From assembly GCF_014171595.1 (NCBI RefSeq), contig NZ_CP050451.1, positions 1,426,001 to 1,490,000 on the forward strand: a DNA stretch of 64,000 nucleotides. Direction: 5' to 3'. Positions 1 through 9,712 of the stretch are shown one piece after another. How positions within the stretch are numbered: position 1 is the first letter of the stretch; the number at the start of each line of letters is the position of its first letter. The notes beneath the pieces were generated by a model. That model was not told where the DNA came from, made no database searches, and saw only the letters and a list, made by a program, of their open reading frames with translations. The DNA is from Massilia sp. Se16.2.3 (GTDB lineage: Bacteria > Pseudomonadota > Gammaproteobacteria > Burkholderiales > Burkholderiaceae_D). Made by a program: the position numbers and the translations under genes.

Positions 1-1
1 C

Positions 2-1075
2 CCCACCACCATCAACGCCACCCGCGCGGCGATGGTCGGCATCGGCTTCAAGGCCCAGCGCATGGGCAACCGCCTGCTGAAGAAGTTCGCAAAAGAGCAG
101 ACCGCGGCACCGCCACCGACCACGGGCAAGGCGCCCGTGCGCGAGCAGGTGATCCACTTCATCAACAAGAAAATGCCGGGCAACCTGCCGAAGAAGACGG
201 CGCGCGCGCTGCTCGACATCGAGGACGACAAGGTCATCCCGATCATCCGCAATCCGAAGGCGACGAATGCCGACAGCGAAGCGGTGTTCTACTTCCCCGG
301 CTGCGGCTCCGAACGCCTGTTCTCGCAGGTGGGACTGGCGACCCAGGCGATGCTGTGGGAAGTGGGCGTGCAGACCGTGCTGCCGCCGGGCTACCTGTGC
401 TGCGGTTACCCCCAGCGGGGAGCGGGCCAGTACGACAAGGCCGACAAGATGATGACGGATAACCGGGTGCTGTTCCACCGTATGGCGAATACCCTGAACT
501 ACCTCGATATCAAGACGGTGCTGGTCTCGTGCGGCACCTGCTACGACCAGTTGGCGACCTACGAATTCGAGAAGATCTTCCCGGGCTGCCGCATCATGGA
601 CATCCACGAATACCTGCTCGAAAAGGGCGTCAGGCTGGAAGGCGTATCGGGTACGCGCTACATGTACCACGACCCCTGCCACACGCCGATGAAGCAGCAG
701 GATGCGGTGAAAACCGTGAACGCGCTGGTGCAGACCTTCGATAACGTCAAAATCGAGAAGAACGAGCGCTGCTGCGGCGAGTCCGGCACCTTTGCCGTGA
801 CGCGTCCGGACATCGCCACCCAGGTGCGCTTCCGCAAGGAGAGCGAAGTCGAGAAGGGCGCGGCCAGGCTGCGTGAGGACGGCTTCGATGGCCAGGTCAA
901 GGTGCTGACCAGCTGCCCGTCCTGCCTGCAAGGCCTGTCGCGCTACAATGCCGACGCCGGCACCTCGGCCGATTACATCGTGGTCGAAATCGCGCGGCAT
1001 TTGCTGGGCGAGAACTGGCTGCCGGATTACGTCGCGCGCGCCAACAGCGGCGGCATCGAAAGGGTGCTGGTATGA
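2..1075 (+). CDS. FAD/Fe-S oxidoreductase, C-terminal part (partial)
   Basis: The frame is open from the first codon of the window, so only the last 357 residues are visible. Two cysteine-rich CCG-type modules can be seen. The first runs from FPGCGSERLFS through CCGYP to CGTCYDQ. The second runs from HDPCHT through CCGESG to SCPSCLQGL. Such modules bind Fe-S clusters or act as heterodisulfide-reductase-like electron transfer domains. In Burkholderiales the same C-terminus ends a protein of about 1,300 residues with an N-terminal FAD-binding oxidase part; that part lies outside the window, so the identity is inferred. The stop codon overlaps the next start (ATGA), which implies translational coupling with the HIT gene. 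The substrate is unknown. Confidence 0.75.
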   Translation, partial: PTTINATRAAMVGIGFKAQRMGNRLLKKFAKEQTAAPPPTTGKAPVREQVIHFINKKMPGNLPKKTARALLDIEDDKVIPIIRNPKATNADSEAVFYFPGCGSERLFSQVGLATQAMLWEVGVQTVLPPGYLCCGYPQRGAGQYDKADKMMTDNRVLFHRMANTLNYLDIKTVLVSCGTCYDQLATYEFEKIFPGCRIMDIHEYLLEKGVRLEGVSGTRYMYHDPCHTPMKQQDAVKTVNALVQTFDNVKIEKNERCCGESGTFAVTRPDIATQVRFRKESEVEKGAARLREDGFDGQVKVLTSCPSCLQGLSRYNADAGTSADYIVVEIARHLLGENWLPDYVARANSGGIERVLV

Positions 1076-1515
1076 CCGAACAAAGCCTGCGTGAACCGGG
1101 CTGCGAATTGTGCAGCCTGTCCATGCCGACCGTATGGGAAGACGACAAGCTGGCCGTCATCATCGTCGACGACGCCAACTATCCCGGCTTTTGCCGCGTC
1201 ATCTGGCGCGACCACGTGCGCGAGATGAGCGACCTGGCGAAGGATGACCGCCTGCGCCTGATGGACGCCGTGCACGCCGTGGAGCTGGCCGTGCGCGAGG
1301 TGATGGCACCTACCAAAGTGAATGTCGCCAGCCTGGGCAACGTGGTACCCCACCTGCACTGGCACGTCATTCCGCGCTACCCCGACGATGCCCATTTCCC
1401 CGCGCCGGTCTGGGCCACCGCTAGCCGCGCCACCGACGACAGCGTCCTGGCCGCACGCCGCGCGCTGCTGCCGCAACTGGCGGACGCGATTGTCCGCTAC
1501 ATGAAACAAGCTTGA
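1072..1515 (+). CDS. HIT family protein
   Basis: This is a 147-residue histidine-triad protein. The triad is seen as HLHWHVIPRY near residues 95-104. HIT proteins are nucleotide hydrolases or transferases acting on phosphoramidates and dinucleoside polyphosphates. The N-terminus carries a paired-cysteine element (CELCSL) common in this subfamily. The ATG overlaps the stop of the upstream oxidoreductase, and the DUF971 gene follows after 10 bases, so the three genes are probably one transcript. The substrate cannot be read from sequence. The length is normal for the family. Confidence 0.88.
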   Translation: MTEQSLREPGCELCSLSMPTVWEDDKLAVIIVDDANYPGFCRVIWRDHVREMSDLAKDDRLRLMDAVHAVELAVREVMAPTKVNVASLGNVVPHLHWHVIPRYPDDAHFPAPVWATASRATDDSVLAARRALLPQLADAIVRYMKQA

Positions 1516-1525
1516 GAGAACCACC

Positions 1526-1939
1526 ATGCCTATCCCAACCGACCTGACCGTCCGCCAGCAATCGCGCGTCCTCGAGATCGCTTTCGACGATGGCAGCAGC
1601 TTTTCGATCCCGCTGGAACTGATGCGCGTCTATTCGCCCTCGGCCGAAGTGAAAGGCCATGGTCCGGGCCAGGAAACCCTGCAAGTCGGCAAGCGCGAAG
1701 TCAGCATCCGCGGCGTCGAGCCGGTCGGCAATTACGCGATCAAGCCGCTGTTTACCGACGGCCACGAGAGCGGCATCTTTACCTGGGATTATCTGTACAA
1801 GCTGGGCAGCGAGCAGGACGCACTGTGGCAGGATTACCTGAACCGGCTGCATGCGGCCGGCTTCGAGGGCGACAGCGGGCGCGAGACAGGGACCGTGCTG
1901 CCAGGCGCGACCGTGCGCACCGGGTGCCACAGCCATTGA
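1526..1939 (+). CDS. DUF971 (GBBH-like N-terminal domain) protein
   Basis: This is a 137-residue protein matching the small DUF971 family, which resembles the N-terminal zinc-ribbon-like domain of gamma-butyrobetaine hydroxylases. Family features visible are the N-terminal strand set (LEIAFDDGSSFSIPLELMRVYSPSAE) broken by the loop GPGQETLQVGKREV, then IRGVEPVGNYAIKPLFTDGHESGIFTWDYLY. It follows the HIT gene by 10 bases and in related genomes lies just upstream of ubiE; here a leftward block of four genes separates them. The molecular role is not established. The C-terminus is a short tail rich in Gly, Thr and Arg. Confidence 0.85.
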   Translation: MPIPTDLTVRQQSRVLEIAFDDGSSFSIPLELMRVYSPSAEVKGHGPGQETLQVGKREVSIRGVEPVGNYAIKPLFTDGHESGIFTWDYLYKLGSEQDALWQDYLNRLHAAGFEGDSGRETGTVLPGATVRTGCHSH

Positions 1940-1957
1940 GTTGTCACCCGTGGATTG

Positions 1958-2092
1958 GTAGGGTAGGCGGCTCGGCCGCGACCGTCATGTCCAGGCAGCA
2001 GCAATGCCGCCTACGCGTTCAACGCTTGTCCGAGCGGCCGCGATCGATCGAGGGCCGGTTGGACGCGTAGGCGGCCGAGCCGCCTACCCTAC
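1958..2092. repeat. Palindromic intergenic repeat, copy 1 (22-bp arms)
   Basis: Two perfectly complementary 22-base arms (1958-1979 and 2071-2092) flank 91 bases. The arms begin GTAGGGTAGGCGGCTCGG and its reverse complement. The core contains GCGTTCAACGC, also found in the copy at 56.9 kb. Placement between genes and the mirrored arms resemble REP/BIME elements mobilised in trans by a RAYT transposase; no such transposase lies in this window. Confidence 0.8.
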
Positions 2093-2121
2093 GCGAACCC
2101 GGCGTGCCAGGTGATGCACAC

Positions 2122-2148
2122 AAAAAAGCGCCCGCAGGCGCTTTTTTT
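2122..2148. terminator. Bidirectional rho-independent terminator
   Basis: A-tract, GCGCC, loop CGCA, GGCGC, T-tract. The A and T tracts on either side make it usable on both strands. On the minus strand it sits 36 bases past the cold-shock gene stop and is the natural terminator of that gene. Confidence 0.85.
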
Positions 2149-2184
2149 ATTCCCGATGACGACGTCGCCGCCGCCACGAAAACA

Positions 2185-2388
2185 TTACTGCGGCTGGATG
2201 TTCGCAGCCTGCTTGCCCTTCGGACCGGTGGTGATCTCGAAGGTCACGCGCTGGTTTTCGGCCAGCGACTTGAAGCCTTGTGCGTTGATCGCCGAGAAGT
2301 GGGCGAACACGTCTTCACCGCCGCCGTCAGGCGTGATGAAACCAAAACCTTTTGCATCGTTGAACCATTTAACGGTACCGCTCGTCAT
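2185..2388 (-). CDS. CspA-family cold-shock protein
   Basis: This 67-residue single cold-shock domain protein binds single-stranded nucleic acid as an RNA chaperone. RNP1 (KGFGFI) and RNP2 (VFAHF) are both intact. The start chosen is the ATG at 2388, because GGGGAG lies 7-12 bases upstream; an upstream TTG at 2403 would place that Shine-Dalgarno inside the gene. A well-formed promoter about 95 bases upstream gives a leader of about 88 nt, which is usual for csp genes. Terminated by the hairpin at 2122-2148. Which csp paralogue it is cannot be told from one copy. Confidence 0.93.
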   Translation of the reverse strand: MTSGTVKWFNDAKGFGFITPDGGGEDVFAHFSAINAQGFKSLAENQRVTFEITTGPKGKQAANIQPQ

Positions 2389-2482
2389 GTTGTTACTCCC
2401 CAAAGATTAATTGTTGTTATGCCTTGCTCGTACTACGGTGTTGAACGCATGACGCCAGCGCCGATCTCAACAAAGCGAATTA

Positions 2483-2510
2483 ATTATAGGGATAACTTGC
2501 CCTCTGTGAA
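2483..2510 (-). promoter_or_regulatory. Sigma-70 promoter of the cold-shock gene
   Basis: On the minus strand TTCACA (2510-2505), a 16-base spacer and TATAAT (2488-2483). Transcription would start near 2476 and leave a leader of about 88 nt before the csp start. Confidence 0.7.
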
Positions 2511-2588
2511 GCACATTTCGTGACATTTTTTTATTGTTGAGTTGGATAGCGACGACGGGGCACCCCGGGCGCATGAGAAGCGTTGCTC

Positions 2589-3305
2589 TTAGAGACTTAG
2601 TGTTTCTTTCAGTAGTGCGGCATGGCGCCGCGATATCTCGATTTTCTTTCCGGTATCGAGTGTGACGAGGTAACCGCCGCTCATCGCCTCAAGCATCGTC
2701 ACGATGGCCGACAAGTTCACGATGTGCTGGCGACTGACCCGCAGGAACAAAGTGCGCGGCAGGCGTTCTTCCACGCTGCTCAGCGATTTCTTCACATACG
2801 CATGGCCGTCGCCGAAATAGACCTGCACGTGGTTCTTGCAGCTCTCGAAGCAGCGGATGCTTGCTAGCGGCACCATGTGGCAACGCTCGCCGTCCTTGAT
2901 GAAGATGCGGCTGTGCTCGTCGAGCGGCGCCCGCACGGGTTCGTCCGGCACGGGCAGGGCGCGTGCTCCGAGCTTGCCGATGGCTTGCGCCAGCCTTTCG
3001 CTGCTGATCGGCTTGAGCAGGTAGTCGACCGTATCGAAGTCGAAGGAGCGCACCGCATATTCCGCATGGGCGGTGGTGAAGACGATGCGCGGATGCGGGT
3101 CGAGCCGCGCCAGCAGGTCGAAGGCATCGGCGCCGGCCATCTGGATATCGAGGAAGAGGACATCCGGGCTGCTGGCCCCGATCAGCGGCAGGGCGCTGTC
3201 GGGGTGGTCCGCTTCGCCCACGACCTCGATTTCCGGGTGCGCGGCCAGCATCCGTATCAGGCCGCTGCGCGCGAGGCGCGAATCGTCGACAACAAAGGCC
3301 TTCAT
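2589..3305 (-). CDS. LytR/AlgR-family response regulator (LytTR)
   Basis: This 238-residue two-domain regulator has an N-terminal receiver (VVDDSR acidic pocket, phospho-acceptor Asp in DVLFLDIQM near residue 54, Lys in LLKPIS near 103). The C-terminal LytTR DNA-binding domain runs from about residue 135 to the end (IFIKDGERCHMVP...FLRVSRQHIVNLSAI). The ATG overlaps the stop of the upstream kinase (ATGA), so it is translated with its cognate sensor. LytTR regulators usually control secretion, biofilm or cell-envelope genes; the target here is not shown. No frameshift is present. Confidence 0.92.
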   Translation of the reverse strand: MKAFVVDDSRLARSGLIRMLAAHPEIEVVGEADHPDSALPLIGASSPDVLFLDIQMAGADAFDLLARLDPHPRIVFTTAHAEYAVRSFDFDTVDYLLKPISSERLAQAIGKLGARALPVPDEPVRAPLDEHSRIFIKDGERCHMVPLASIRCFESCKNHVQVYFGDGHAYVKKSLSSVEERLPRTLFLRVSRQHIVNLSAIVTMLEAMSGGYLVTLDTGKKIEISRRHAALLKETLSL

Positions 3306-4393
3306 GCGCTCCTCTCCAGGGGCAGGGTGAGCGTCACGCGAAACTCGCTGCCGCTGTCGGCCACGGTGTGCATGGCGCGCTCGCCGTACAGCAGCGCCAG
3401 GCGCCGGGCCAGGTGCGGCAGGCCGATGCCCAGCCCCGGGCCGCTGCCCGCTACCGGCTTGTCGTTCGCGACAAGCAGCTCCCGGGCGTTCTTCCCACTG
3501 CGCCTGCCGCTCACTATCAAGGTTCCTCCTTCGCGCTGTGGTTCGATGCCATGCTTGACCGCGTTCTCCACCAAACCTTGCAGCAGCAGGGGCGGGACCA
3601 GGCACCCGCTCAGGTCGGCGGGAATGTCGATGCGGCAGCGCAGGCGCGCTTCCAGCTGCACGCCGACAATCGCCAGGTAGCGCTCGATGACCTCGAGCTC
3701 CTCGCCCAGGCTGACCTTGCCGTGCTCGCCGGCGCGCAGCGAATAGCGCAGGATGTCCGACAGGCCGACCAGCATCGCATCGGCGCGGTCCGCATCCTCG
3801 TGGATCATGAAGCGGATGTTGTTGAGCGAATTGAACAGGAAATGGGGATTGAGCTGGTTTGACAGGCTGTGCAGCTGCGCCTCGCGCAGCGCCGCCTGCA
3901 GGCGCGCATTGTCCAGCTCGCGCTCGCGCACGTCGCGGCTGCCTGTGAAGCTGATGTAGATGAAGATCCAGGCGCAGATGAACACCTGCGCCTGCAGGCT
4001 GGCGCTGCTGACCGTCTGCAGCAGGTGCGGACCGAGCGACAGCCTGACGTCGCGCACGGCATACCAGGCGATCAGCGCATCCCAGAAGAAGGGCAGCGTG
4101 AAGGCGGCGACGGCCAGCGCTACCAGTACCGCCGTCGCGCTGGCGTAGGCGACGGCGATGGCGATGAGCCGCGCCATCGGCAGCGCCTGCCAGCGGCGTG
4201 CCCTGTACAGCCAGCGAAACCCGAGCACTGCCAGCGTGTAGGGCAGCAGCCAGACGATGGTAGCCACGCTGTCCTGTTTTACAAGCGGACTCCACAGGAA
4301 GATGGTCAGCAGCGTGACCGCCATGCAGAAGGCACTTGCGCCCAGGTGGTAGCGCCAGAACAGGGAATCACGCGGGAAGAAACGCAGGGCCAT
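3302..4393 (-). CDS. LytS-like sensor histidine kinase
   Basis: A 363-residue membrane sensor kinase, partner of the downstream LytTR regulator. The first half holds about four transmembrane helices (for example VATIVWLLPYTLAVLGFRWL and QAQVFICAWIFIYISFTG). The kinase part carries the His_kinase motif LNPHFLFNSLNNIRFM with the phospho-His, then an ATPase domain with ENAVKHGIEP (N box) and GLGIGLPHLARRL (G box). The ATG at 4393 is chosen as the first ATG before the first membrane helix; a GTG at 4432 (VNLPQYNNETL) is possible and neither has a strong Shine-Dalgarno. No periplasmic ligand domain is visible, so the signal is probably sensed in or near the membrane. Confidence 0.88.
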   Translation of the reverse strand: MALRFFPRDSLFWRYHLGASAFCMAVTLLTIFLWSPLVKQDSVATIVWLLPYTLAVLGFRWLYRARRWQALPMARLIAIAVAYASATAVLVALAVAAFTLPFFWDALIAWYAVRDVRLSLGPHLLQTVSSASLQAQVFICAWIFIYISFTGSRDVRERELDNARLQAALREAQLHSLSNQLNPHFLFNSLNNIRFMIHEDADRADAMLVGLSDILRYSLRAGEHGKVSLGEELEVIERYLAIVGVQLEARLRCRIDIPADLSGCLVPPLLLQGLVENAVKHGIEPQREGGTLIVSGRRSGKNARELLVANDKPVAGSGPGLGIGLPHLARRLALLYGERAMHTVADSGSEFRVTLTLPLERSA

Positions 4394-4443
4394 CAGGGTC
4401 TCGTTGTTGTACTGCGGCAAATTCACGCGGCGAGTATAGCCGT

Positions 4444-6429
4444 TCACCAGACCCGCAGGCGATCTTGCGCTGGCACGAACATGGCATCGCCCTCGCGCGT
4501 GCCGAAAGTCTCGTGGAAGCCGTCGAGCTGCATGGCGGGGAAGTTGGCGCGCAGCGAAGGCGGCGCATGCGGGTCGCTTGCCAGCAACTGCCGGGTGCGC
4601 TCGTCGCGGCGCTTGGCGGCCCATTGCTGGGCGTAGGCCGGGAAGAAGCGCTCGGCGCCGCCGGAAGCCTGGCCTGTCTCCGGCAGACTGCGCCAGGCGC
4701 GCCAGGCCAGCTGCAGGCCCATCAGGTCGGCCATGTTTTCCGGCAGGGTGAACTTGCCATTTACGCGTGCGCCGGGCAAGACCTCGATCGCGTCGAAGCG
4801 TGCCACCACCTGCGTGGTCAAGGCGTCGAAGGCGGCGTGGTCGGCCGCGCTCCACCAGTCGCGCTGCACGCCACGGCTGTCGAACTGGGCGCCGTTCGAA
4901 TCGAAGGCATGGCTGATCTCGTGGGCGATCAGGGTGCCGATGCCGCCGTAGTTGGCCGCGTCGTCGGCCTTGGCGTCGAAGAACGGCGCCGGCAGGATGC
5001 CGGCCGGGAGGTTGATCTGATTGAGCATCGGGTCGTAGAAGGCGTTCGGCTCGAGGGGACTCATGGCCCAGGCCTGGCGGTCGACTGGCTTGCCCGATAG
5101 CGCGGCCAGGCGCAGCCACTCATGGCGGCGGGCGCGGTCGCGATTGCCGAGGGCATCGGCGCGGCGGATTTCCAGCGCCCCGTAGTCGCGCCAGGCCGCC
5201 GGGTAGCCGACCTTGGCCGTCATGCGCGCCACCTTTGCCGCCGCTTCCGCGCGCGCCGCCGGCGTCAGCCAGGCCATCTGCGCCACCGCTTCGGCAGCCG
5301 CCTGGCGCAGCTGCGCGAACATCGCCTCTACCCGGGCTTTTGCGCGGGAGGGAAGTGGCGTTCCATGTAGAGCGCGCCCAGCCCATCGCCCAGCGCCTCG
5401 GTCAAGGCGTCCGGGGCCCGCTCCTGTTGCGCGCGTGGAGCGGACTGGCCACCCGGGGCCTTGCCGCGGAAAGCGAAATGGGCATCGCGAAAGGCCGTGG
5501 GCAGCAAGGGCGCCGCCACGTCCGTGGTACGCAGGCGGAAATACAGTTTCCAGTCCGCGAGCGGCAGTTCGCGCTGCAAGCCGGCGATCGCGGCGGCGGC
5601 GGGGGGCTGGGCGACGTTCACGGCTTCACCCCGTGCGATGCCGGCGCCTGCCAGGAAGGCTTGCCAGTCCAGGCCGGCGGCGGTTTGCGCCAGCGCGCCG
5701 GCATCCATGGTCTGCACCTGCGCCGGATTCATTGCCTGGGCGGCGGGCAGGTGGGCCGTGGCCAGGCGCGTTTCCAGCGCCAGCCAGCGCGCGCGGCGGC
5801 GGCCTGCGGATCCGGCTCGCCCGCAAGCCGCGCCAGCGCGGCAAGGTAATCGAGGTAGGCGCGCCGCGTCGCAAGCAGGCGCGCGTCCTCGCCCGGTAAT
5901 AGTCGCGCTCGGGCATGCCCAGGCCGCCCTGCATCAGGATGGCGCGGTTGAGGTCCGGCTGCTTGAAATCGGCAAAGCCGCCCCACAGCCAGAGCGGCGT
6001 TTTCAGTATGCCTTGCATCTTTCCCTGCCACGCCGCCAGTTCGCGCGGGCTGCCGATGGCATCGATGGCGGCAAGCCGCGCCCGCATCGGCGCCAGGCCG
6101 GCACGGTCGATCGCCGCCAGGTCGAGCTGGCTGTCGTGGAAGTCGAGCAGCTTGCGGCCGATGCTGCCCGCCGGCTGGGGCTGGCGGCGCAGGTCGTCGA
6201 CGATGGCCAAAATGCGGGCGTTGACGGTGGCGGGGAGGTCGGCGCCATACACTTCGGCGCGGTCCGGCGGAATCGGGGCATCCAGCCAGGCCCCGTTGGC
6301 GGCGCGGAACAGGTTCTGGGACGGGCGGACGAGGGGATCGATACGGGCCGGATCGAAGGCGTGGGCATTGCAGGTGGCGGCAAGCGTCAGGAGCAGGCCG
6401 GCGCGCAGGCGAGGGAAGTAGTGGGACAA
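4444..6429 (-). CDS. M13 (neprilysin/PepO) metallopeptidase, frame-interrupted
   Basis: A secreted zinc endopeptidase of about 660 residues. It begins with a signal peptide (LRAGLLLTLAATCNAHA). The N-terminal peptidase domain includes NLFRAANGAWLD. The C-terminal catalytic domain has YDPMLNQINLPAGILPAPFF, zinc motif HEISH, third-ligand motif ENMADLMG and the terminal RVW. The reading frame changes at least three times, near 5905, 5785 and 5330, and conserved M13 sequence continues directly in the next frame each time. This fits sequencing indels better than decay. The start is uncertain: the open frame begins with TTG at 6429 and there is a stop 21 bases upstream. Length matches the family (about 660-700). 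Confidence 0.8.
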
Positions 6430-6547
6430 ATGGGCACCCTGGTTCGGTTAAATGCCACCAGTGTCCCTGTCCGCGCGCCCGTGCGGCGAAAGAGGTGCCG
6501 GACGGCGCCGGGCCCTGATGAGCGGCGCAGGGCGCGTGCCGAACGGC

Positions 6548-8762
6548 TCAGCTTACCTTGTTCGTCGTCGAACGCGACAGCAGCGTCACCAGCTGCTCGA
6601 TGGTGTAGGGTTTTGCAAGCACCTGCACGCCCGGCAGCGACATCTGCTGTTCGGTGTAGCCGGTCGCCAGCACGACCGGCACCGCGGGGTAGCGCTGCTG
6701 GAGGATGCCGGCCAGGTCGATGCCGCTGACCTGGCCCGGCATCACGATGTCGGAAAACACCACGTCCGGGGTGCGCACGCCGCTCTCGAGCAGGCGCAGT
6801 GCGGCTTCGCCGCTGTCGGCCACCATCACGTCGAAACCGCTTTCGCCAAGCGCGCGCATCACCGCTTCGCGCACGAGGGCGTCGTCCTCGACGAAGAGCA
6901 CCGTGCCGCTGCCGCGTACCGGTACCGTGGCGGCAAGCGGCGCGGCGGGCAAGGCCGGTTCGCCTTTCGCCCTGGCGAGGTAGAGGTCGACCCGGGTGCC
7001 GATACCGGGAATGCTGTCGAGGACGAGGGTGCCGCCGCCCCGGGTGGCGAAGGCGTAGGCCTGCGGCAGGCCGAGGCCGGTGCCCTGGCCGGGCGGCTTG
7101 GTCGTGAAGAAGGGGTCGAGCGCGTGGGCCATGACGTCTGGCGTCATGCCGCTGCCGCTGTCGGTCATGCGCACCAATACATAGTCGCCGCGCGCCAGGT
7201 TGCCGCTGCCGTCGTGGGCGAGGTTGCTCGCGTCCACCCGCAGCGTGCCCCCATTCGGCATGGCGTCGCGTGCATTCAGTGCCAGGTTCAGGAGCGCCAC
7301 GTCGAACTGCAGCGGCTCGACCGTGACCGGCCACAGGTCTTCCTCGCAGTGCACTTCGACGACGATATCGTTGCGCAGCGATCCCTTCATTAATTGCACG
7401 GCGCTGTGCAGCTGCTCGCAGACGTCGACCGTGGCGACGCGGGCTTCCTGCAGGCGGCCGAAGGCGCCCAGCTGGCCGGTCAGCGCGGTGGCACGCGCGA
7501 CGGTGCGCTGGCAGGTCTGGACCAGGCTGCGCACCTTTTCCTCGCGCGTGCTGAACGCGGCCAGCTGCAGCGCGGTGGTGAGCGTTTGCAGCAGGTTGTT
7601 GTATTCGTGGGCGATGCCGCCGGTGAGGCGTCCCAGCGCCTCGAGTTTCTGGTTCTTCAGCAGGGCGCTTTGCGCGCGCTCGGTGGCGGCGATGGCCGCG
7701 GCGACGCGTGCTTCCATCTCGGCGTGGGCGTGCCCGATACGCGTGCCCGCTTCCGCCATGCGCGCGGCGACGCTGTCGATTTCCGCCCAGCCGGCGCGCT
7801 GGTAGGGGGACCTCGGTGCCCTTGCCGAGGGCCTCGGCGCTGCGGCCGAGCGCCTCGAGGGGGACGATGGCGCGGTTGGCGAAGCGCCGCGCCGCGGCCA
7901 GCCCGATCAGCAGCAGGAAGGCCATCAGGCCACCGAGCAGGGCGGCCGCGCGCAGCGGTGCCTGGCGCAGCTCGCTCGACGGAACGCTGAGCAGGATCTT
8001 CCAGCCGGCGCCCGGTACCGTGCCCACATAGACGCGCACGTCGACACCGTCGAGGGTGCGCGATTCGAAGGTCGTTTCCCGGGCACCCATGACGCGGGCG
8101 CGCGTCCCCTCGCTCATCGGCTTGCCGACATACAGTTCCGGAGCGCGGGTGCGCGCAACAACGATGCCCTTGCGGTCGACCACTGTCGCCAGCCAGGCAT
8201 CGGGCAGGCGCTGGCGCAGCAGCAGCGGTTGCAGCGCGCTGGCATTCACGCCCATCGCGAGCCGGTAGCGTATCGTGCCGTCGATCTGGACGGGCACCTG
8301 GATGGCAAAGTCGTAGTGCTGGCCCACCTGGCCCACGAACAGATCGGATACGAGCGTGCGTCCGGCGCCGTAGCGCTGTGCCAGCTCGGCAAGGTTCGAA
8401 CTGGTACGTGCGGGCAGGGCGCTGCCGAAGGGGCGGCGCGTATTGATCAGCTGGCGCATCTGCGGATCGAACAGGACCACCGTCGTCGCCGGCGGTGGCA
8501 CCACGCTCCTGGCATGGCCGTAGAAATCGGCCAGCTGTCCTTCCCGCAGCGCCGGCGACGCGGCCAATGCGCGCAGGATTTCTTCCTTCTTTTCCAGTTC
8601 GTTATCGACCAGCAGGGCCATGGCCCGCGCCGTCTCGGTCATGCTGCGGTGCTGGGCCTGCTGGGCGTCGTCATAGACGTAAGCCACCGCCAGTGCCGCC
8701 GCGATGAACGAAGGAACCAGGACGGACAGCACAAGCAGCAGGAAACGGCTCCTGGTTCTCAT
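6548..8762 (-). CDS. dCache hybrid sensor histidine kinase with C-terminal receiver
   Basis: Order of parts: a membrane helix (FLLLVLSVLVPSFIAAALAV); a periplasmic dCache-like sensor of about 250 residues; a second helix (ALLGGLMAFLLLIGLA); HAMP; a dimerisation domain with GIAHEYNNLLQ (more often HDFNN); an ATPase domain (NLALNARDAMPNGG, GQGTGLGL); and a receiver (FVEDD, phospho-Asp in VVFSDIVMPG, Lys in VLAKPY). One frameshift falls in the HAMP region at 7806-7810, a run of five G on the plus strand; removing one base restores PYQRAGWAEIDSVAARMAEAG. The start is the ATG at 8762, though an in-frame TTG at 8813 overlaps the -10 box and is unlikely. The ligand is unknown. Confidence 0.87.
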
Positions 8763-8804
8763 CGAAGAGTGTTGCCTAACGGGAAAAACAAAGTGAAGAG
8801 AGGA

Positions 8805-8834
8805 ATTATACAAGAGCTAACTATTGCCTGTCGC
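8805..8834 (-). promoter_or_regulatory. Sigma-70 promoter of the hybrid kinase
   Basis: Minus strand GCGACA (8834-8829), an 18-base spacer and a perfect TATAAT (8810-8805), about 43 bases before the kinase ATG. It is divergent from the ubiE promoter about 110 bases away. Confidence 0.6.
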
Positions 8835-8922
8835 ACTGATGAGCGCGCCGCGCGCGGCAGAGCCCGCCCCGCCGCGTGGCCCTGGCCACGCCCCAGCCGG
8901 GCGCCGGTATGCTGCACGCTTG

Positions 8923-8928
8923 TATAAT
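8923..8928 (+). promoter_or_regulatory. ubiE: -10 box upstream of ubiE
   Basis: A perfect TATAAT, preceded directly by TG, lies 26 bases before the ubiE start. No good -35 element is seen at the usual distance. Confidence 0.5.
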
Positions 8929-8954
8929 GTGGCAAGACTAAACTGCCTACGCCT

Positions 8955-9689
8955 ATGACCAATACCACCCATTTCGGCTACAAGACCGTTTCCGAGGACG
9001 ACAAGGTCCACGAGGTCGCCAAGGTTTTCCATTCGGTCGCGTCGAAGTACGACGTGATGAACGACCTGATGTCCGGCGGCCTGCACCGCATCTGGAAGAC
9101 CTTCACCATCGCCCAGGCGGGCGTGCGTCCGGGTTTCAAGGTGCTCGACATTGCCGGCGGCACGGGCGACCTGTCGAAAGCCTTTGCGAAACAGGCCGGG
9201 CCGAGCGGGGAGGTCTGGCTGACCGACATCAACGAGTCGATGCTGCGCGTGGGCCGCGACCGCCTATTGAATAAGGGCCTGGTGACCCCCACCCTGTTGT
9301 GTGACGCGGAAAAGCTGCCGTTCCCGGACAATTATTTCGACCGGGTCAGCGTGGCCTTCGGCCTGCGCAACATGACGCACAAGGATGCAGCGCTGGCGGA
9401 AATGCGCCGTGTGCTCAAACCCGGCGGCAAGTTGCTGGTGCTGGAGTTCTCGAAAGTCGCGGCGCCGCTGCAGAAGCCCTACGACCTGTATTCGTTCTCG
9501 GTGCTGCCATGGCTGGGCCAGCGCATCGCCGGCGACGCCGACAGCTACCGCTACCTGGCCGAGTCGATCCGCATGCACCCGGACCAGGAAACGCTGAAGA
9601 CCATGATGCAGGATGCGGGCCTGGAGCGGGTGCAATACTTCAACCTGACGGCCGGGGTCGCGGCCTTGCATACGGGTATCAAACTCTGA
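8955..9689 (+). CDS. ubiE: Ubiquinone/menaquinone C-methyltransferase UbiE
   Basis: A 244-residue SAM-dependent methyltransferase that methylates the ring carbon of the demethoxyquinol (ubiquinone pathway) or demethylmenaquinol. Diagnostic sequence is present: the N-terminal [20 protein letters not shown], the SAM-binding motif [16 protein letters not shown] near residue 65, and the family signature [25 protein letters not shown]. Length and motifs are standard. It leads a rightward group with a Tim44-like gene, ubiJ and ubiB, all intact. The start is supported by the TATAAT box 26 bases upstream and by alignment of the N-terminal motif. Confidence 0.97.
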   Translation: MTNTTHFGYKTVSEDDKVHEVAKVFHSVASKYDVMNDLMSGGLHRIWKTFTIAQAGVRPGFKVLDIAGGTGDLSKAFAKQAGPSGEVWLTDINESMLRVGRDRLLNKGLVTPTLLCDAEKLPFPDNYFDRVSVAFGLRNMTHKDAALAEMRRVLKPGGKLLVLEFSKVAAPLQKPYDLYSFSVLPWLGQRIAGDADSYRYLAESIRMHPDQETLKTMMQDAGLERVQYFNLTAGVAALHTGIKL

Positions 9690-9712
9690 CGATTCACCTG
9701 GGAGGGAGCGCG

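Noticed and set aside
4444..6429. Calling the M13 peptidase a pseudogene
   Set aside because: All catalytic motifs remain and the shifts match the window-wide indel pattern, so error is more likely than decay.
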